DNA of 64,000 bases from Brevundimonas albigilva (GCF_023503965.1 NZ_CP097298.1:1567001-1631000); one strand, 5' to 3'. Counted from the first letter of the stretch, positions 47,806-57,814 are shown. The notes: a model not told the origin generated them from the letters alone. Numbers and translations: made by a program.

Positions 47806-48735
47806 TTGATCCCAGTCCGGCGACCGTTCTCCTTCCTGGCCATCGCCGCCGTGAGCGCCGCGCTGGCCCTGTCGGCCTGTTCGCGCGGCGGCGAGGACGC
47901 GCCGCCGGAAAAGGGCGACCAGGCCGGCGCGGGTGCAGGACCGAACGATCTGGGCCTCCGACGTGCGGCGCGAGGCCGTGGCCCAGGGGCTGGTCGGCGA
48001 GGGCGAGCCGCTGGATCCCGCCTCGGACCTGTTCCGCCGCGTCCTGGACGAGGTGATCGACCAGAAGCTGCTGGCGCGCGAGGCCGAACGGCGCCGGCTG
48101 GACGCCTCGCCCCTGGCGCAGCGGCGGCTGGAGGCGACGCGCGAACGCATCCTGGGCGACATGCTGGTCGAGAGCGTGGTCAACGACGCCGTCACCGACC
48201 AGGACGTCCAGCGCCTCTACAACGAACAGCTGCGGCTGGCGCGGTCGTCCGAGGAGTATCGGCTGCGCCTGATCCTGTCGCGCACCAAGCCCGAGGCCGA
48301 TGCGGTGGTCGGCGTCCTGGCCCAGGGCGCCGGGTTCGAGGCCGTGGCCACGGAACGCTCCATCGACGAGGCGACGCGCTTCTCCGGCGGAGACCTGGGC
48401 TATTCGACGCTGGACGTCCTGCCCCAGGCCTACGCCGACGCCCTGCGCGACAAGCCCGCCGGCGCCGTGGTCGGCCCGTTTGAGACCGAGGGCGGCTGGG
48501 CCGTGCTGAAGATCGAGGATCGACGCAAGGAGAACCCGCCGACGCTGGAGCAGGCGCGTCCTCAGATCGTGCGCTATCTGACCTATGAGGGGGTGCGCCA
48601 GCTGCTGGAGCAGCTGCGCGGCAAGGCCCGGGTCGAGGTGCTGACGCCCGCCGCCCCGCCCGCGCCCGCGCCCGCATCGCCGGCGCCGCCCCCTCCGCCG
48701 CGCCCGCCCCCTCCCCTCCCGCCCCGGCCGCCTGA
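47806..48735 (+). CDS. parvulin-type peptidyl-prolyl isomerase lipoprotein (two frameshifts)
   Basis: About 309 residues, starting at TTG 47806 with GGAG nine bases upstream. MIPVRRPFSFLAIAAVSAALALSAC gives a lipoprotein signal. The isomerase domain is EEYRLRLILSRTKPEADAVVGVL ... FSGGDLGYSTLDVLPQAYADAL ... VVGPFETEGGWAVLKIEDRR. The frame moves near 47925 (KGDQ to VQDRTIWASDVRRE) and again in the Pro/Ala-rich tail (about 48650-48730). As given, the tail reads straight into argJ, but one lost base there would place a TGA at 48733-48735, one base before the argJ ATG. Confidence 0.75.
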
Positions 48736-48736
48736 C

Positions 48737-50148
48737 ATGTCCAAGACCCCGAGCAAGCCCGGCCCCAAGGCCAGCCAGAAGATCGAGCAGGCGTTCGAAA
48801 AGGCCCTGGACCCCTTCGCCTCGGCGCTGAAGCGGGCGACGCGAGCGCCCGCCGCCGCCGAGCCCGCCGCCGCCCCGCCGCCGGCCGGCAAGCCGGGCCT
48901 GAAGATTTCGCCCCTGGCCGTGCCCTTCCCCGCCATTCCGCCCATCGGCGGGGTCGAGATCGCCGCCGCCCGCGCCGGCTTCTACAAGCACGAGCGCGAC
49001 GACCTGGTGGTGTTCCGCTTCGCGCGGGGAACCAGCTGCGCGGGGGTCTTCACCCGCCACAAGATCGGGTCGGCGCCGGTCGACTGGTGCAAGAAGCAGC
49101 TGGGCGCGAGCGAGGGCGGCAAGGACGTGCGCGCCCTGGTCGTCAACGCCGGCTGCGCCAACGCCTTCACCGGCAAGGCCGGTGCCGACGCCGCCCGCCG
49201 CACCGCCTCGGAGGTCGCCAAACGCTTCGGCTGCCGCCAGCGCGACGTCATGCTGGCCTCGACCGGGGTGATCGGCGTGGTGCTGGACGACAAGAAGATC
49301 GTCGCCCGCCTGCCCGAGGTCGAGCACGCCCTGGACGGCGACGTGCCGCCCACCGAACAGTGGGCGCGCGCAGGTCGGGGGATCATGACCACCGACACCT
49401 TCCCCAAGGGCTCCTACGCCGAGGCGAGATCGAGGGCTACAAGGTCCGCATCGCCGGGATCGCCAAGGGGTCGGGCATGATCGCGCCGGACATGGCGACC
49501 ATGCTGGCCTTCATCGTCACCGACGCCGACATCCATCCCAACGTCCTGCGCGCCCTTTTGGGCCTGCACGTGCGCACGACGTTCAACAGCGTGACGGTGG
49601 ACGGCGACACCTCGACCAACGACACCTGCCTGCTGTTCGCCACCGGCGCCTCGGGCGCGCCGCGGATCGGACGGGTGGGCGACCGGCGGCTGAAGAGCTT
49701 CTCCGCCGCGCTGGACAAGGTCATGCTGGACCTGGCGCACCAGCTGGTGCGCGACGGCGAGGGCGCGACCAAGTTCGTCAAGGTCACGGTCGACGGCGCC
49801 GCCAGCCCCGCCTCGGCCCGCAAGCTGGCCAAGTCCATCGCCGACAGCCCCCTGGTCAAGACCGCCATCGCCGGCGAGGACGCCAACTGGGGCCGCGTCG
49901 TCATGGCCGTGGGCAAGACCGAAGAGCCGGTCGACCGCGACCGCCTGGCCATCAAGTTCGGCCCGCACCAGGCGGCGATCGACGGCGCCCCGTCCCCGAC
50001 CTACGACGAGGCGAAGATGAGCGCCTATATGAGGAACCCCGAGATCGACATCACCGTCGACGTCGCCTCGGGCCGCGCCTCGGCCACGGTGTGGACCTGC
50101 GACCTGACCAAGGGCTACATCGAGATCAACGGCGACTACCGCAGCTAG
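48737..50148 (+). CDS. argJ: bifunctional ornithine acetyltransferase / N-acetylglutamate synthase (one frameshift)
   Basis: About 470 residues. Arginine synthesis. A 57-residue Ala/Pro/Lys-rich N-terminal extension precedes the usual start [20 protein letters not shown]. The autocleavage site is [16 protein letters not shown], with the nucleophilic Thr in ATML. Near 49423 the frame breaks (SYAEG to [11 protein letters not shown]), one lost [15 protein letters not shown] and the C-terminal [16 protein letters not shown] are typical. The stop overlaps the nth start. Confidence 0.92.
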
Positions 50149-50897
50149 TGGCCGGCAAGCCCCCCGCCAGGCGCAAGGCCGGACCGGCGCCGCGCCGTCC
50201 GTCGGTGATGACCGGCGCGGCCATCCCCGTGCTGGGCTGGCCGCCCGACCCCGACCGCGTGGAGGCGATCTTCGAGCGGCTGAGCGGGGTCATGCCCGAT
50301 CCTAAGACCGAGCTGAACTTCAGCAATCCCTTCACCCTGGTGGTGGCGGTCGCCCTGTCGGCCCAGGCCACCGACGTCTCGGTCAACAAGGCGACCGACC
50401 GGCTGTTCAAGGTCGCCGACACGCCGCAGAAGATGCTGGCGCTGGGGGAGGAAGGGCTGATCCCCTACATCGCCTCCATCGGCCTTTATCGGAACAAGGC
50501 CAAGAACGTCATCGCGCTGAGCCGCATCGTCCTGGAGCAGCACGGCGGCGAGGTTCCGCTGACGCGCGAGGGGCTGCAGGCCCTGCCCGGCGTCGGCCGC
50601 AAGACGGCGTCGGTGGTGCTGAACGAGCTGGGGATCGAGGCGGCCATCGCGGTCGACACCCACGTCTTCCGCGTCTCGCACCGGCTGGGCCTGGCCAACG
50701 CCGCCACCCCCGACAAGGTCGAGGCCCAGCTGTTCCGCGTCGTGCCCGAGGACTGGCTGCCCAAGGCGCACCACTGGCTGATCCTGCACGGCCGCTACAC
50801 CTGCACGGCGCGAAAGCCCAACTGCCCGGCCTGCGTCATCGCCGACCTGTGTCCCTCGCGCGCGGGGCTGCAGGCGCTGGGCGAGGCGCGAACCTAG
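50148..50897 (+). CDS. nth: endonuclease III
   Basis: 249 residues from GTG 50148 (overlapping the argJ TAG); an ATG at 50208 is also possible. Bifunctional glycosylase/AP lyase for oxidised pyrimidines. Helix-hairpin-helix LPGVGRKTASVVLNE with the catalytic Lys, AVDTHVFRVSHRLGL with the catalytic Asp, and the four-Cys iron-sulfur loop CTARKPNCPACVIADLC (Cys-x6-Cys-x2-Cys-x5-Cys). Confidence 0.95.
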   Translation: MAGKPPARRKAGPAPRRPSVMTGAAIPVLGWPPDPDRVEAIFERLSGVMPDPKTELNFSNPFTLVVAVALSAQATDVSVNKATDRLFKVADTPQKMLALGEEGLIPYIASIGLYRNKAKNVIALSRIVLEQHGGEVPLTREGLQALPGVGRKTASVVLNELGIEAAIAVDTHVFRVSHRLGLANAATPDKVEAQLFRVVPEDWLPKAHHWLILHGRYTCTARKPNCPACVIADLCPSRAGLQALGEART

Positions 50898-51295
50898 TCC
50901 AGCGACGGCTTGCCTCGGCCGGACTTGATCGAACCGCGCGTCGTCTTGGCCTTCAGCCGCCGCTCCTTGGACGCCTTGGTCGGCCGGGTCGGCACGCGAT
51001 AGGTCGGCCGGACCGAGGCCTGGTCGACCATCGCCTGCAGCCGCTCCATCGCATCGGCGCGGTTGCGCTCCTGGGTGCGGAACCGCACGGCGCTGATGAC
51101 GATCACCCCGTCCAGCGTCAGCCGACTGCCCGCCAGCTTCATCAGCCGCGCCTTGACCGCCTCCGCCAGGCTGGGCGAGTTCCCGACGTCGAAGCGCATC
51201 TGCACGGCGGTCGCGACCTTGTTGACGTTCTGGCCGCCCGGCCCGCCGGCGCGGTAGAAGCGGAACTCCAGTTCCTCTTCCGGGATCGTCGTCAT
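50894..51295 (-). CDS. arfB: ribosome rescue factor ArfB (peptidyl-tRNA hydrolase, GGQ domain)
   Basis: 133 residues. AGGPGGQNVNKVATAVQMRFD is the release-factor GGQ motif; the C-terminal basic tail (SKERRLKAKTTRGSIKSGRGKPSLD) enters the mRNA channel of stalled ribosomes. It releases peptides from ribosomes that have run off mRNA. Its start overlaps the upstream YaiI-like gene (ATGA); its end overlaps nth by 4 bases. Confidence 0.93.
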   Translation of the reverse strand: MTTIPEEELEFRFYRAGGPGGQNVNKVATAVQMRFDVGNSPSLAEAVKARLMKLAGSRLTLDGVIVISAVRFRTQERNRADAMERLQAMVDQASVRPTYRVPTRPTKASKERRLKAKTTRGSIKSGRGKPSLD

Positions 51296-51750
51296 CGGAC
51301 GGCCTTGCGCGCCCTGACCACCGCCTGGTCCAGGGCCTGCAGGAAGCGCGAGCGGTCGGCGGCCGAGAAGGGCGGCGGGCCCGAGGTCGCCACGCCCATC
51401 GACCGCAGGTGCTCGCCCACCATCCGCCCGGCCAGGGCCGAGCCGATGGAATCGGGCGTGAACGGCTGGCCGTTGGCCTTCAGCGCCTGGGCCCCGGCCT
51501 TCAGGCAGCGGTCGGCCAGGGGGATGTCGGCGGTGATCACCACGTCGCCCGGCCCCGCCCGCTCGGCGATCCAGTCGTCGGCGACGTCGGGGCCGGCGTC
51601 GACCACCACCTGCTCGATCAACGCCTCGCGCGGGACCTGCATCCAGCCGTTGGAGACCACATAGGTCTTCAGCCCGTAGCGCCGCGCCACGCGATAGACC
51701 TCCTCCTTCACCGGGCAGGCGTCGGCGTCGATGTAGAGGACCGTGGGCAT
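51292..51750 (-). CDS. YaiI/YqxD family DUF188 protein
   Basis: 152 residues. The family motif YIDADACPVKEEVYRVA opens the protein, with VVVDAGPDVADDWIAERAGPGDVVITADIPLADRCL in the middle (PIN-like acidic residues). The function is uncertain; a nuclease-like PIN fold is suggested. It lies 25 bases downstream of grpE, same strand, and is coupled to arfB. Confidence 0.9.
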   Translation of the reverse strand: MPTVLYIDADACPVKEEVYRVARRYGLKTYVVSNGWMQVPREALIEQVVVDAGPDVADDWIAERAGPGDVVITADIPLADRCLKAGAQALKANGQPFTPDSIGSALAGRMVGEHLRSMGVATSGPPPFSAADRSRFLQALDQAVVRARKAVR

Positions 51751-51775
51751 GGACAGGGCGCGGCGGGCGGAGCCG

Positions 51776-52420
51776 TCAGGCCTTGCCGTCGAACGTCTGA
51801 CCCGACGCCGGGGCGGCCGCATAGGGGTTGCCCCCGCCCGCCGAGCCGCCGCCCGATCCCTTGGCGGCGACCACCACCATGGCCGGGCGCACCGTGCGGC
51901 CGAACAGTTCGAAGCCCGGCTGCATGGTCTGCAGCACGGCGCCGCCCTGAACCGTGTCGGACGGCTGCTCCATCATGGCCTGGTGCAGGTGGGGGTCGAA
52001 GGCGTCGCCTGGCTGGGGCGCGACGCGCTTCAGGCCGTTGGTCTCGAACGCCTGAAGCAGGGACTTCTGGGTCATCTCCAGCCCTGTGACCAGTCCGGCG
52101 GCGGGGCCGTCGGCGTCCTTGGGCGCCGCCATCAGGGCGCGCTCCAGGTTGTCGGCGACGCCCAGCAGGTCCTTGGCGAAGCGCTGGATGGCGAAGGCGC
52201 GGGCGTCGTTCTGCTGCGCCTCCGAGCGGCGCTTCAGGTTCTCCATCTCGGCGGCGACGCGCAGGGCGCGGTCCTTCCACTCGTCGCGCTCGGCGATGAC
52301 GGCGTCCAGCGGGGCCAGGTCGTCGCCCGGATGCGAGTCCAGGCCGTGCTCGGCGTTGGCCTCGGCCTGATCGGCGTCCAGCTCGGTGAAGTCTTCGTCG
52401 TTTAGGGGCTTGTCGCTCAC
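51776..52420 (-). CDS. grpE: nucleotide exchange factor GrpE
   Basis: 214 residues. Co-chaperone that releases ADP from DnaK. Long N-terminal coiled coil ([30 protein letters not shown]), core [16 protein letters not shown] and the C-terminal beta domain [45 protein letters not shown]. Its ATG overlaps the hrcA stop (ATGA), giving a classic hrcA-grpE operon. Confidence 0.95.
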   Translation of the reverse strand: MSDKPLNDEDFTELDADQAEANAEHGLDSHPGDDLAPLDAVIAERDEWKDRALRVAAEMENLKRRSEAQQNDARAFAIQRFAKDLLGVADNLERALMAAPKDADGPAAGLVTGLEMTQKSLLQAFETNGLKRVAPQPGDAFDPHLHQAMMEQPSDTVQGGAVLQTMQPGFELFGRTVRPAMVVVAAKGSGGGSAGGGNPYAAAPASGQTFDGKA

Positions 52421-53486
52421 TTGTCGTTCCCGTCCAGCATCCGGCCCAGCACCCGGGCGGTATAGTCCACCAACGGGATGACACGGGCGTAGTTCAACCG
52501 CGCGGGTCCGATCACGCCGATGGCGCCCAGGACCCGCTGCCGGCCGCTCATATAGGGCGCCGCGATCACGGCGGAACCCGAAAGTGAAAACAGGCGCGTT
52601 TCCGCGCCGATGAAGATGCGGACCCCCTGGGCCGCGTCGACCCCGTCCAGCAGGCCGATCAGCTGCTCCTTCTGCTCCAGGTCGTCGAACAGCACCCGCA
52701 CCCGCTCCAGATCGGCCAGGCCGTCCCGGTCCTGCAGCAGATTGGCGCGGCCGCGCACGATCAGGGCGCGCTCGCGGTCCGGGCCGCCGGACCAGGCGGC
52801 CAGGCCGTCCTCGACCAGACGGGCGGCGGTCTGGTCCAGCTCGGCCCGGGCGGCCTCCAGCTCGCGGGCCATCTCGCGGCGGGCGTCGGCGAAGGGGCGG
52901 CCCCGCAGGCGCGCGTTCAGGAAGTTGACGCCTCGACCAGGGTCGAGGGGGTGACCCCCGCCGACAGGGTCATGATCCGGTTCTCCACCGTGCCGTCGTC
53001 GGCGACGATGACCGCCAGCGCCTGGTCGCCGCCCAGGGCCACGAATTCCACGTGCTTGACCCCGGACTCGCGGACCGGGCTGGACACGACGCCCGCGCCG
53101 CCCGCCAAGCCCGACAGAAGATTGGAGGCCTCGTCCAGCGCCGCCTCGAAGTTGCGACCCCGCCCGGCCAGGCGCCCGTCGATCTCGCGCCTTTCCTCCT
53201 GGCTCAGGTCGCCGATCTCCAGCAGGCCGTCCACGAACAGCCGCAGCCCCGCATGGGTCGGGATCCGCCCCGCCGAGGCGTGGGGCGAGGCCAGCAGGCC
53301 CGCCAGCGTCAGGTCCTGCATGGTGTTGCGGATCGAGGCGGGCGACAGCGCCACCCCGCCCAGCGACAGGGTGCGCGACCCCACCGGCTCGCCGGTGTCC
53401 AGATAGGACTCGACGATGCGACGGAAGATGTCGCGCGCGCGCTCGTCCAGGGCGGCGAGGCTGGCCGAGGGGTGGATCAGGCTCAT
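52417..53486 (-). CDS. hrcA: heat-inducible transcriptional repressor HrcA (one frameshift)
   Basis: About 356 residues. N-terminal winged helix ([24 protein letters not shown] ... [40 protein letters not shown]) and C-terminal GAF-like domain. Near 52923 the frame breaks (STLVEAS to [12 protein letters not shown]), fitting one lost base. HrcA represses groESL at CIRCE elements; no CIRCE element was found in this window. It is divergent from rph, with only 44 bases between start codons. Confidence 0.92.
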
Positions 53487-53530
53487 GGTTTCAGGATAAG
53501 CACCGCCGCCAGCTCTTCCAAGGACAAGCC

Positions 53531-54256
53531 ATGCGCCCTTCGCAACGCACCGACGACCAATTGCGCGCCGTCACCATCGAAACGGGCGTCAACCGCTACG
53601 CCGAGGGGTCGTGCCTGATCGCCTTCGGCCACACCCGGGTCCTGGTCACCGCCTCGGTCGAGGAGACCATCCCCGGCTGGATGCGCGGCAAGGGCCAGGG
53701 CTGGGTCACGGCCGAATACGGCATGCTGCCCCGCGCCACCCACACGCGCGGCCGTCGCGAGGCCGCCGCGGGCAAGCAGACGGGCCGCACCCAGGAGATC
53801 CAGCGCCTGATCGGCCGGTCCCTGCGCGCCGTGGTCGACCTGAAGGCGCTGGGCGAGCGCCAGGTGGTGCTGGACTGCGACGTGATCCAGGCCGACGGCG
53901 GCACCCGCACGGCCGCCATCACCGGCGCCTGGGTCGCCATGGCCTCGGCGCTGACCTATCTGCGCGACGAGGGTGTGCTGAAGGCGGACCCGATCCTGGA
54001 CCAGGTGGCGGCGGTGTCGTGCGGCGTCTGCGACGGCGTTCCGGTCCTGGACCTGGACTATGAGGAGGACTCCCAGGCCGAGGCGGATTCCAACTTCGTC
54101 CTGACCGGCGCCGGTCAGATCGTGGAGGTCCAGGCCACCGGCGAGAAGCGCGGCTTCTCGCGCGCCGAGTTCGACCGGCTGTTCTCCCTGGCCGAGAGCG
54201 GCTGCGGCGAACTGTTCGCCCTGCAGAAGGCGGCGCTGGCGGCGGTCGCCCGCTGA
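53531..54256 (+). CDS. rph: ribonuclease PH
   Basis: 241 residues, intact. Phosphorolytic 3'-5' exonuclease for tRNA 3' ends. [43 protein letters not shown] and [17 protein letters not shown] are the family blocks, with phosphate-binding Arg in TRT. Located head-to-head with hrcA. Confidence 0.95.
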   Translation: MRPSQRTDDQLRAVTIETGVNRYAEGSCLIAFGHTRVLVTASVEETIPGWMRGKGQGWVTAEYGMLPRATHTRGRREAAAGKQTGRTQEIQRLIGRSLRAVVDLKALGERQVVLDCDVIQADGGTRTAAITGAWVAMASALTYLRDEGVLKADPILDQVAAVSCGVCDGVPVLDLDYEEDSQAEADSNFVLTGAGQIVEVQATGEKRGFSRAEFDRLFSLAESGCGELFALQKAALAAVAR

Positions 54257-54330
54257 GACCGGCGGCCCAGGCGGGGCGGAGCCGGACGGCCCGGGCGGCG
54301 TTCTTGCCTGGAACAGACCGCGAGGACGTC

Positions 54331-54713
54331 ATGAAAGCCGCCGTTTACGCCCCGATCCTGTCCCTGGCCCTGGCGCTGGCCGCCTGCCAGCAGCAACCGG
54401 CCCCGTCCGCGCCGGAGCCGGCCCCCGCGCGCCCCCCGCGCCCGCACCCGTCACGCCCGTCGCGCCTGCGCCCGCGCCGGTTCCGACCGCGCCGGAAACC
54501 CCGGCGCCGCCCGCGACGAGCGCCCAGCCGTGCCGCGACCAGATCGGCGAGGCGGCCGCCACGGCCCTGGCCGAACAGTGCCGGATGGTCAGCCCCGCGA
54601 CCCGCCCGCCCTGCAACGCCGCCAATCCCTGCGAGATGATCCAGGCCGAGATCGACCGCTCGTGCGCGATGTGGGCGCGCGACGGAAACGCGCCCAAGGA
54701 ATGCGCCCGCTGA
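54331..54713 (+). CDS. small Cys-rich lipoprotein (one frameshift)
   Basis: About 127 residues after repair. MKAAVYAPILSLALALAACQQQ gives a lipobox (LAAC, Cys19). A Pro/Ala-rich linker follows, in which the frame slips near 54445, fitting one lost base in a C run. Beyond it the frame reads PCRDQIGEAAATALAEQCRMVSPATRPPCNAANPCEMIQAEIDRSC and ends KECAR, a compact domain with six Cys, likely disulfide-linked. No family was recognised. Without repair the tail would be an Arg-rich artefact. Confidence 0.65.
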
Positions 54714-54716
54714 GGC

Positions 54717-55274
54717 TCAGGCCAGGGTTCGCACCATGTAGCGGGCGTCTTCGCCGTAGCTGGCCAGCTTTTGCGCCATGCCGGGCGGATCGCGCGGCTC
54801 GAAGCCGTGGCGGGCCCAGAAGCCCGAGGCGGCGTTGACGGCGACCAGGGCGAGGGCGGGCCAGCCGTCCTCGGCCGCCTGTTCGGCCAGGCGCTCGATC
54901 ACCGCGCCGGTCCGGCCGCCCCGCGCCCGGGGGTCCAGCGCCAGGTCGTGCAGATAGAGAACCTCGGCCTGGGCCGGCAGGCCCTCGATCACCGTGTTCA
55001 GGGCCGGCGCCGCGTCGGCCCGCCAGGGGTAGGCGATCAGATAGCCCCGCGCCGGCTCCGCCCCGTCCTCCGCACCGGCTCCCGCCAGAACGAAGCAGCC
55101 GCGCGGATAGAGCGCCAGGCGGTTCTCGAAACAGGCGCGGTCCTCGAAATGGTCGGGGAAGGACAGGCGCGCGACCTCGACCACCGCGTCGATGTCCTCG
55201 GGCCGCATGGCCCGCCAGTCCAGGCCGGTCAGGCCGGGCAGCGCGCGTTCAGTTCCGCCGTCCGGAAGCGCCAT
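54717..55274 (-). CDS. GNAT family N-acetyltransferase
   Basis: 185 residues from ATG 55274, or 163 from ATG 55208. DWRAMRPEDIDAVVEVARLSFPDHFEDRACFENRLALYPRGCFVL is the RimI-like start; LHDLALDPRARGGRTGAVIERLAEQAAEDG is the acetyl-CoA site (degenerate Q/R-x-x-G-x-G/A); NAASGFWARHGFEPRD closes the fold. The longer start overlaps the upstream gene by 46 bases and keeps the first strand. Last gene of the comF-led operon. Confidence 0.8.
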   Translation of the reverse strand: MALPDGGTERALPGLTGLDWRAMRPEDIDAVVEVARLSFPDHFEDRACFENRLALYPRGCFVLAGAGAEDGAEPARGYLIAYPWRADAAPALNTVIEGLPAQAEVLYLHDLALDPRARGGRTGAVIERLAEQAAEDGWPALALVAVNAASGFWARHGFEPRDPPGMAQKLASYGEDARYMVRTLA

Positions 55275-55687
55275 CGGATCGTCCTCGTCTCGCCGTCGAT
55301 GTCGCCCTCGATCCGGGCCGACAACATATCGCCGGCGCGTTCATAGACGATGCGCCTGGGGAAGTCGTGGGCGGGCTGTTCGAACGTCACCTGGTTCGGC
55401 CCCGAGGCGACGACGGGGAAGACGGTGACCGCCATGCCCTCCGGCTGGGCGAAATAGGCCAGGGGCGCGTCCGGCGCCGGCCCCGTCGGGGCGATGCGCG
55501 ACAGTTCGAAGCCGACGCGGCCGCCGCGCACGGTGACCGAGGTTCCCGCCATCAGGCCCAGGCGCGGATCGGTCCAGGTCTCCGAGACCTCGCGCCCGTC
55601 CTCGCAGGACAGCCAGTAGCCGGCCATCCACCTCAGGTCGGGGCGCGGGTCCGCCTGCAGGGCGGTGATCATCAGCAGCGTCAGCAT
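55229..55687 (-). CDS. DUF6265 family protein
   Basis: 152 residues. DLRWMAGYWLSCEDGREVSETWTDPRLGLMAGTSVTVRGGRVGFELSRI is the DUF6265 pattern of a small lipocalin-like beta barrel. The short hydrophobic start (MLTLLMITALQA) may be a signal peptide. Function unknown. Third from the end of the comF-led operon, 30 bases after the AraC-like gene. Confidence 0.75.
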   Translation of the reverse strand: MLTLLMITALQADPRPDLRWMAGYWLSCEDGREVSETWTDPRLGLMAGTSVTVRGGRVGFELSRIAPTGPAPDAPLAYFAQPEGMAVTVFPVVASGPNQVTFEQPAHDFPRRIVYERAGDMLSARIEGDIDGETRTIRWRFRTAELNARCPA

Positions 55688-55717
55688 CGTCGGGTCTCCC
55701 TCTCTGCGAAGTCGACG

Positions 55718-56541
55718 CTAGGCCGAAGGCGGGACGCCCGGCTTGTAGGATTGCGACGCGATGGCCCGCGCCAGGTCGTGCTGTTCGCGCGCCCAGTCGG
55801 TGGCGGTGCAGCCCAGGAAGCGGCGGAAGTCGCGCGCCATCTGCGGCTGATCGAAATAGCCGGCCTCCAGCCCCGCCCCCAGCCAGCCCTCGGCCCGCGC
55901 CGGATCGGCGGCGTGGTCGAACACCCGCCGGAAGCGGAAGATGGAACGCAGCAGGCGCGGCGACACGCCGACCCGGTCGGCGAAGCGGCGCTGCAGGGCG
56001 CGTTGCTCGGTCGGCGCGCGGGGCGGGACTGAACGCGCCTCGGTCGCCGCCTCGACCTCGGCGCGGACCCGCGGGTCGATGCGCCAGTCGCCGGCCCGGC
56101 GCTGGGCGTCCAGCCAGTCCCCGAACGCCGCCGCCTGCCCGGCCGGATCGCCCGCCGGCGCGCTGAAGCCGCGCAGACGCCCGGTCATGTCAAGCCGGCG
56201 GTCCGTCGCCTGATGCAGCGGCAGGCCCAGCCAGTCGCGCGCGCCGTCCGGTTCGAAGCGGATGGCGACGAGTTCGGTCGCGCCGACGGGACGCAGCGCC
56301 AGCGGCCGGGTCATCTGGCCGGCGAAGAGGGCGGACGGCTGAAGACGCCATTCACCGTCGTCGTCCTGCTCCTCATAGGGCGCGCCGATGTCGAAGATCA
56401 GTTCGGGGCAACCGTCGGGGGCGATGCGCGCTGGACGACCGGCGTCGGCGCCGGCGCGGCGTAGGTCCAGATCGTGCGGACGAAGGGGCGGAGCGCCGGC
56501 GGCGGCCCGAACTCCTGATACCGCTCCTCCCCCGAGGCCAT
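55718..56541 (-). CDS. AraC family transcriptional regulator (one frameshift)
   Basis: About 274 residues. N-terminal effector region starting MASGEERYQEFGPPPALRPFVRTIW; at about 56410 the frame breaks and resumes as PELIFDIGAPYEEQD, fitting one lost base. The C-terminal HTH is degenerate but clear: RALQRRFADRVGVSPRLLRSIFRFRRVFDHA, then EAGYFDQPQMARDFRRFLG. The ATG at 56541 lies almost on the stop of the DUF1178 gene. Targets unknown. Confidence 0.8.
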
Positions 56542-56543
56542 GA

Positions 56544-56975
56544 TCAGTTGACCTTGGTCGGGTCCGGCGGCGGGGCCGGCAGGGGCGCGACGGGGACGCC
56601 GTCGTCCTTCAGCTTCCTGACCTCGGCGGGCGTGGCCTCGCCGTAGATCTCGCGCTTCTCGGACCGGCCCTCGTGGATGTCGCGGGCCTCGCGGGCGAAG
56701 GCGTCGCCGACATAGTCGAAGTTGGCCTCGACATGGGCGCGGACCTCGCGCGCGGCCTCCATCATCATGGTCTGCATCTTCGCGGCCATGTCGGGCGCGG
56801 CGGATTTCTTCGTGCCGCCGACCGACGGGGCCATGATCGCCTTCTCCACCGCATGGGAGCCGCAGAACGGGCATTCGACCAGCCCGCGCGCGGCCTGGTC
56901 GTCATAGTCCGACGAGGAGCCGAACCAGGCCTCGAAGCCGTGGTCGTGGTCGCACTTCAGGGCGTAGCGGATCAT
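56544..56975 (-). CDS. DUF1178 family protein
   Basis: 143 residues. MIRYALKCDHDHGFEAWFGSSSDYDDQAARGLVECPFCGS holds a two-part zinc-ribbon-like motif (C-x-H and C-x2-C) typical of DUF1178, with a charged helical C-terminus (EVRKLKDDGVPVAPLP). Function unknown. It overlaps the nitrilase-family gene upstream (ATGA), its usual neighbour. Confidence 0.88.
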   Translation of the reverse strand: MIRYALKCDHDHGFEAWFGSSSDYDDQAARGLVECPFCGSHAVEKAIMAPSVGGTKKSAAPDMAAKMQTMMMEAAREVRAHVEANFDYVGDAFAREARDIHEGRSEKREIYGEATPAEVRKLKDDGVPVAPLPAPPPDPTKVN

Positions 56976-57811
56976 CGGACGGGGGCGAAATCGCGATCGT
57001 GGGTCAAGGAGGGAATGGCCGCGCGCGCCTTGGCCACGGCCTCCATGTCCAGTTTCGCGTGAAGAACGCAAGGCTGGTCGTGATCCGCCTTGGCGATGAC
57101 CTCGCCCCACGGACCGACGACGGTCGAGCGGCCCCAGGTGCGCCGGCCGTCCTCGTGCAGCCCCCCTTGCGCCGGGGCCAGGACGAAGGCGCCCGTCTCG
57201 ATGGCGCGGGCGCGCAGCAGGGTCTCCCAGTGCGCCTCGCCGGTCGGGGCGGTGAAGGCGGCGGGCACGGCGATCATCGACGCCCCCGCCTGGGCCAGCT
57301 GGCGATGCAGGTGGGGAAAGCGGATGTCGTAGCAGATGGTCAGGCCCAGCCGGCCCCAGGGCGTGTCGGCGACGGCCGCCCCGTCGCCGGGCCGCACGGT
57401 CGCGCTCTCGCGGTAGCGCTCGCCGTTGGGCAGGTTGACGTCGAAGACGTGCAGCTTGTCATAGCGGGCCACGACGGCGCCCTTGTCGTCGATCAGCAGG
57501 GACCGGTTGGCGGCGCGGTCGTCGCCCTCCCGGCCCGAGCGGACGATCGCCGAGCCGATCAGCAGCCAGACGCCCAGCTCGGCCGCCAGCCGACGCAAGC
57601 CCAGGACGGCGACATCCTGGTCCTCGCTCGACAGGACGGCCGCGCGGCGGTCGCGGCGCTGTTCCAGCAGGTTGGTCCCCTCGGGCGTCAGGACGAATTT
57701 CGCCCCGCCCGCCGCCGCCTCGCGGATCAGCGGCGCGACGTGATCCAGCCCCGCCTGCGCCGTCGCCGGGGTGCGGGTCTGGACCAGGGCGATGTCGAGC
57801 GCGCCCGCCAC
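56972..57811 (-). CDS. carbon-nitrogen hydrolase (Nit1/Nit2-like amidase)
   Basis: 279 residues from GTG 57811. The nitrilase triad is Glu in LTPEGTNLLEQ, Lys in YDKLHVFDVNLPNGERYRES, and Cys in LTICYDIRFPHLHR. The GERYRES and CYDIRFP blocks point to Nit1/Nit2-type amidases, which repair deaminated glutathione or hydrolyse alpha-ketoglutaramate. Four bases after grxC, supporting a glutathione link. Confidence 0.9.
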   Translation of the reverse strand: MAGALDIALVQTRTPATAQAGLDHVAPLIREAAAGGAKFVLTPEGTNLLEQRRDRRAAVLSSEDQDVAVLGLRRLAAELGVWLLIGSAIVRSGREGDDRAANRSLLIDDKGAVVARYDKLHVFDVNLPNGERYRESATVRPGDGAAVADTPWGRLGLTICYDIRFPHLHRQLAQAGASMIAVPAAFTAPTGEAHWETLLRARAIETGAFVLAPAQGGLHEDGRRTWGRSTVVGPWGEVIAKADHDQPCVLHAKLDMEAVAKARAAIPSLTHDRDFAPVR

Positions 57812-57814
57812 GGC

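Noticed and set aside
47933..49480. A genuine isomerase-ArgJ fusion enzyme
   Set aside because: The linker is a C-rich low-complexity tail with a TGA-C-ATG junction one frame away; the window has many lost bases of this kind.
53487..53530. CIRCE element or clear heat-shock promoter between hrcA and rph
   Set aside because: No TTAGCACTC/GAGTGCTAA dyad. A weak CTTG-N18-CTTATC exists on the minus strand but would place the start within a few bases of the hrcA ATG.
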